A stretch of 64,000 bases of DNA from Duganella sp. BuS-21 (GTDB lineage: Bacteria; Pseudomonadota; Gammaproteobacteria; Burkholderiales; Burkholderiaceae_D). The translations under genes were made by a program, and so were the position numbers. The DNA lies in assembly GCA_041874725.1 (NCBI GenBank), contig CP097466.1:930001-994000 (forward strand). The letters run 5' to 3'. Position 1 is the first letter of the stretch; every line of letters begins with the position of its first letter. The notes under the pieces are model-generated. The model saw only the letters and a program-made list of their open reading frames with translations. It had not been told where the DNA came from and searched no databases. Shown here in pieces: positions 62,338 to 64,000 of this stretch.

Positions 62338-64000
62338 ATGAAGAGCAATAAGAAAATTTTTGGCGCGCTGACCATCGGCGCTTTGCTGGTGTCGACGGCA
62401 TATGCGGGCGCGGAGGAGAGCGATGCTAGGCCCATCAAGGACCGCGACGACAGCGCCTCCGTGCCCAGCGTGACGGTCAGCGCCACGCGTCGCAACGCTT
62501 CGCTGCAGTCCGTGCCGGTGGCGGTATCGGTGCTGGATGGCGATACGCTGAACCAGGCCAACCGCAGCAGCATCGACACCATCGTGCAGGAAGTGCCGAG
62601 CGTGACCTTCCGCCAGCAGGGCGGCAACAAGGATACGACCATCTTCGTGCGCGGTATCGGTACCATTTCCACCTCGCCGGGCGTGGAGCCGACCGTATCG
62701 ACTGTGATCGACGGTGTGGTGTATGCGCGTCCGGGCCAGGCCACGCTGGACCTGCTGGACATCGAGCACATTGAAATCCTGCGCGGTCCGCAGGGCACGC
62801 TGTTCGGCAAGAACGCATCGTCCGGCGTGCTGAATGTGATCGGCCGAAAATCGTCCGAACAGACCACGGGCTTCGTCGATGCGTCCTGGTACGAGGGCAA
62901 TGAGAAGCGCGTGCGCGCCGGTGTGTCCGGTACGATTCAGCCTGGCGTAGTAAGCGCCTCCGTCACCGGCCTGTATGCGGACTTCAACGGCAACATCGAT
63001 AACGTGCACGCCGGCGGCGTCAAGCTGAATGGCTACGACCGCAAAGGCGTGCGCACCCGCGTCGACATCACGCCGAACAAGGATCTGGATATCGCGCTGA
63101 TCGCCGACTACGTGCGCTCGAAGGCATCGCCGAGCTTCACTGCCTACAAATCGACCGCTCCCGCCTTCAACGCCGGCATCGCGCCGGTGGTCGCCGGCCC
63201 GGAGAACCGCCAGGTCAACGCCGACATTCCTAGCGATATCCGCGACAAGAACAAGGGCCTGTCGGCGCAGGTGGACTACCGTTTCAACGGCTACACGCTG
63301 ACCTCCATCACGGCCGTGCGCGACTGGGACAACACCCAGTACACCAGCACCTCGGCCATCGGCAACGCGGCGGAAGTGTCGCGCATCACGGCGGCTTTCC
63401 CGGCCACGCGCGACATCGGCACGGTGGAATTCAGCCAGGCCTCGCAGGAGTTGCGCCTGGCTTCGCCGAAGGGCGAGTTTGCCGAGTACGTGGCCGGCGC
63501 CTTCTACCTGCACGGCAAGGACCGCGAGACCTACCAGCGCATCGTCAACAACGGCGCGGCCATCAATTCCGGCCGCGCGGACTATGGCGTGAAGAGCGAT
63601 AGCTACTCGCTGTTCGGCGAGAGCACGCTGAACTTCTCGCCGGTATGGCGCGCCATCGCCGGCGCGCGCTGGACCAAGGACGAGCTGTCCTACGACCACG
63701 CGCGCACCTCGACCCAGACCGTAGCCTTCCCTGGCGTGCAGCCTGCGGTGCAAAATGCCGGCTCCACCAGCGAGGACGGTTTCTCCGGCCGCGTGGGACT
63801 GCAATACGACATCTCGCGCGACGTGAATACCTACGCCACTTACTCGCGCGGCTACAAGGGACCGGCCTACAACGTGTTCTTCAACATGCTGAACCGCGAT
63901 ACGCTGGCGCTGAAACCGGAAACCTCGGATGCGTTTGAACTGGGCCTGAAAGCCAGCGCCTTCGACCGCAAGCTGACCGCCAACCTGGCCGTGTTCAACA
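62338..64000 (+). CDS. TonB-dependent outer-membrane receptor, N-terminal part
   Basis: Cut by the right edge after about 554 residues. The signal peptide is MKSNKKIFGALTIGALLVST to YAGA. A TonB-box-like strand (SVTVSATRRNASLQ) precedes the plug: VPVAVSVLDGDTLNQANRSS, IFVRGIGTISTSPG and IEILRGPQGTLFGKNASSGV. Barrel strands follow to the edge. AGGGA lies about 9 bp before the ATG. It is divergent from LacI-SBP and probably under that LacI operator. The substrate is unknown; carbohydrate or sulfated compound import is an inference from the neighbours. Confidence 0.92.
   Translation, partial: MKSNKKIFGALTIGALLVSTAYAGAEESDARPIKDRDDSASVPSVTVSATRRNASLQSVPVAVSVLDGDTLNQANRSSIDTIVQEVPSVTFRQQGGNKDTTIFVRGIGTISTSPGVEPTVSTVIDGVVYARPGQATLDLLDIEHIEILRGPQGTLFGKNASSGVLNVIGRKSSEQTTGFVDASWYEGNEKRVRAGVSGTIQPGVVSASVTGLYADFNGNIDNVHAGGVKLNGYDRKGVRTRVDITPNKDLDIALIADYVRSKASPSFTAYKSTAPAFNAGIAPVVAGPENRQVNADIPSDIRDKNKGLSAQVDYRFNGYTLTSITAVRDWDNTQYTSTSAIGNAAEVSRITAAFPATRDIGTVEFSQASQELRLASPKGEFAEYVAGAFYLHGKDRETYQRIVNNGAAINSGRADYGVKSDSYSLFGESTLNFSPVWRAIAGARWTKDELSYDHARTSTQTVAFPGVQPAVQNAGSTSEDGFSGRVGLQYDISRDVNTYATYSRGYKGPAYNVFFNMLNRDTLALKPETSDAFELGLKASAFDRKLTANLAVFN

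Overview
The window reads as a piece of a high-GC betaproteobacterial chromosome, most likely from the Oxalobacteraceae (Massilia/Duganella/Janthinobacterium-like). The assignment rests on gene order and protein style, not on a database search. Typical betaproteobacterial blocks are present: mutM | TPR lipoprotein - lolB - ispE - tRNA-Gln - prs - rplY - pth; kdsD - kdsC - lptC - lptA - lptB - rpoN - hpf; and ptsN - hprK - rapZ.

Layout. 1-6300: DNA repair (mutM, cut by the window edge), outer-membrane lipoprotein insertion (lolB), isoprenoid, PRPP, ribosomal L25 and peptidyl-tRNA hydrolase genes. 6300-15700: a secreted M20 amidohydrolase, a DUF2339/DUF3999 membrane pair, a DUF885 peptidase-like protein, a thioesterase and ychF. 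15892-24315: one giant RTX-type gene (2807 aa) built from nine tandem modules of about 293 aa. 24331-28795: a glycosyltransferase, then a sigma-54 activator followed by a small redox-looking operon (cysteine-less rhodanese-fold protein, two paralogous membrane proteins, cytochrome c lipoprotein). 28785-34674 (minus strand): a tightly packed operon with a DUF6152 protein, two paralogous secreted proteins, a TonB-dependent receptor and a Tat-exported amidohydrolase. These two facing operons are the best candidates for undescribed systems.

34933-46316: NYN/LOTUS RNA-binding protein, MOSC protein, diguanylate cyclase, Kef-type antiporter, then the KDO/LPS-transport/rpoN/hpf block. 46326-48892: an insert-like block with a PL5 alginate lyase behind a perfect 18-bp operator-like palindrome, a 3-hydroxyisobutyryl-CoA hydrolase-like gene and a HigB/HigA-like toxin-antitoxin pair whose antitoxin looks truncated. 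48942-51547: rapZ, hprK and ptsN on the minus strand, with a 124-bp tandem duplication of the hprK tail. 51867-60126: queF, ilvA, a YqaA-like membrane protein, a 1338-aa FAD/Fe-S oxidoreductase, a HIT protein and a DUF971 protein. 60167-64000: an orphan sulfonate-type binding protein in an operon with a LacI-type regulator, divergent from a second TonB-dependent receptor (cut by the edge), with a perfect GGTACCGGTACC operator candidate between them.

How the parts fit: much of the window is envelope biogenesis (LolB, KdsD/KdsC, LptABC) and nitrogen/phosphotransfer control (RpoN, Hpf, PtsN, HprK, RapZ). Between these lie accessory loci for uptake or degradation of external substrates (two TonB receptors, alginate lyase, secreted hydrolases) and a likely secreted surface protein. 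No CRISPR array, rRNA, prophage or complete insertion sequence was seen.
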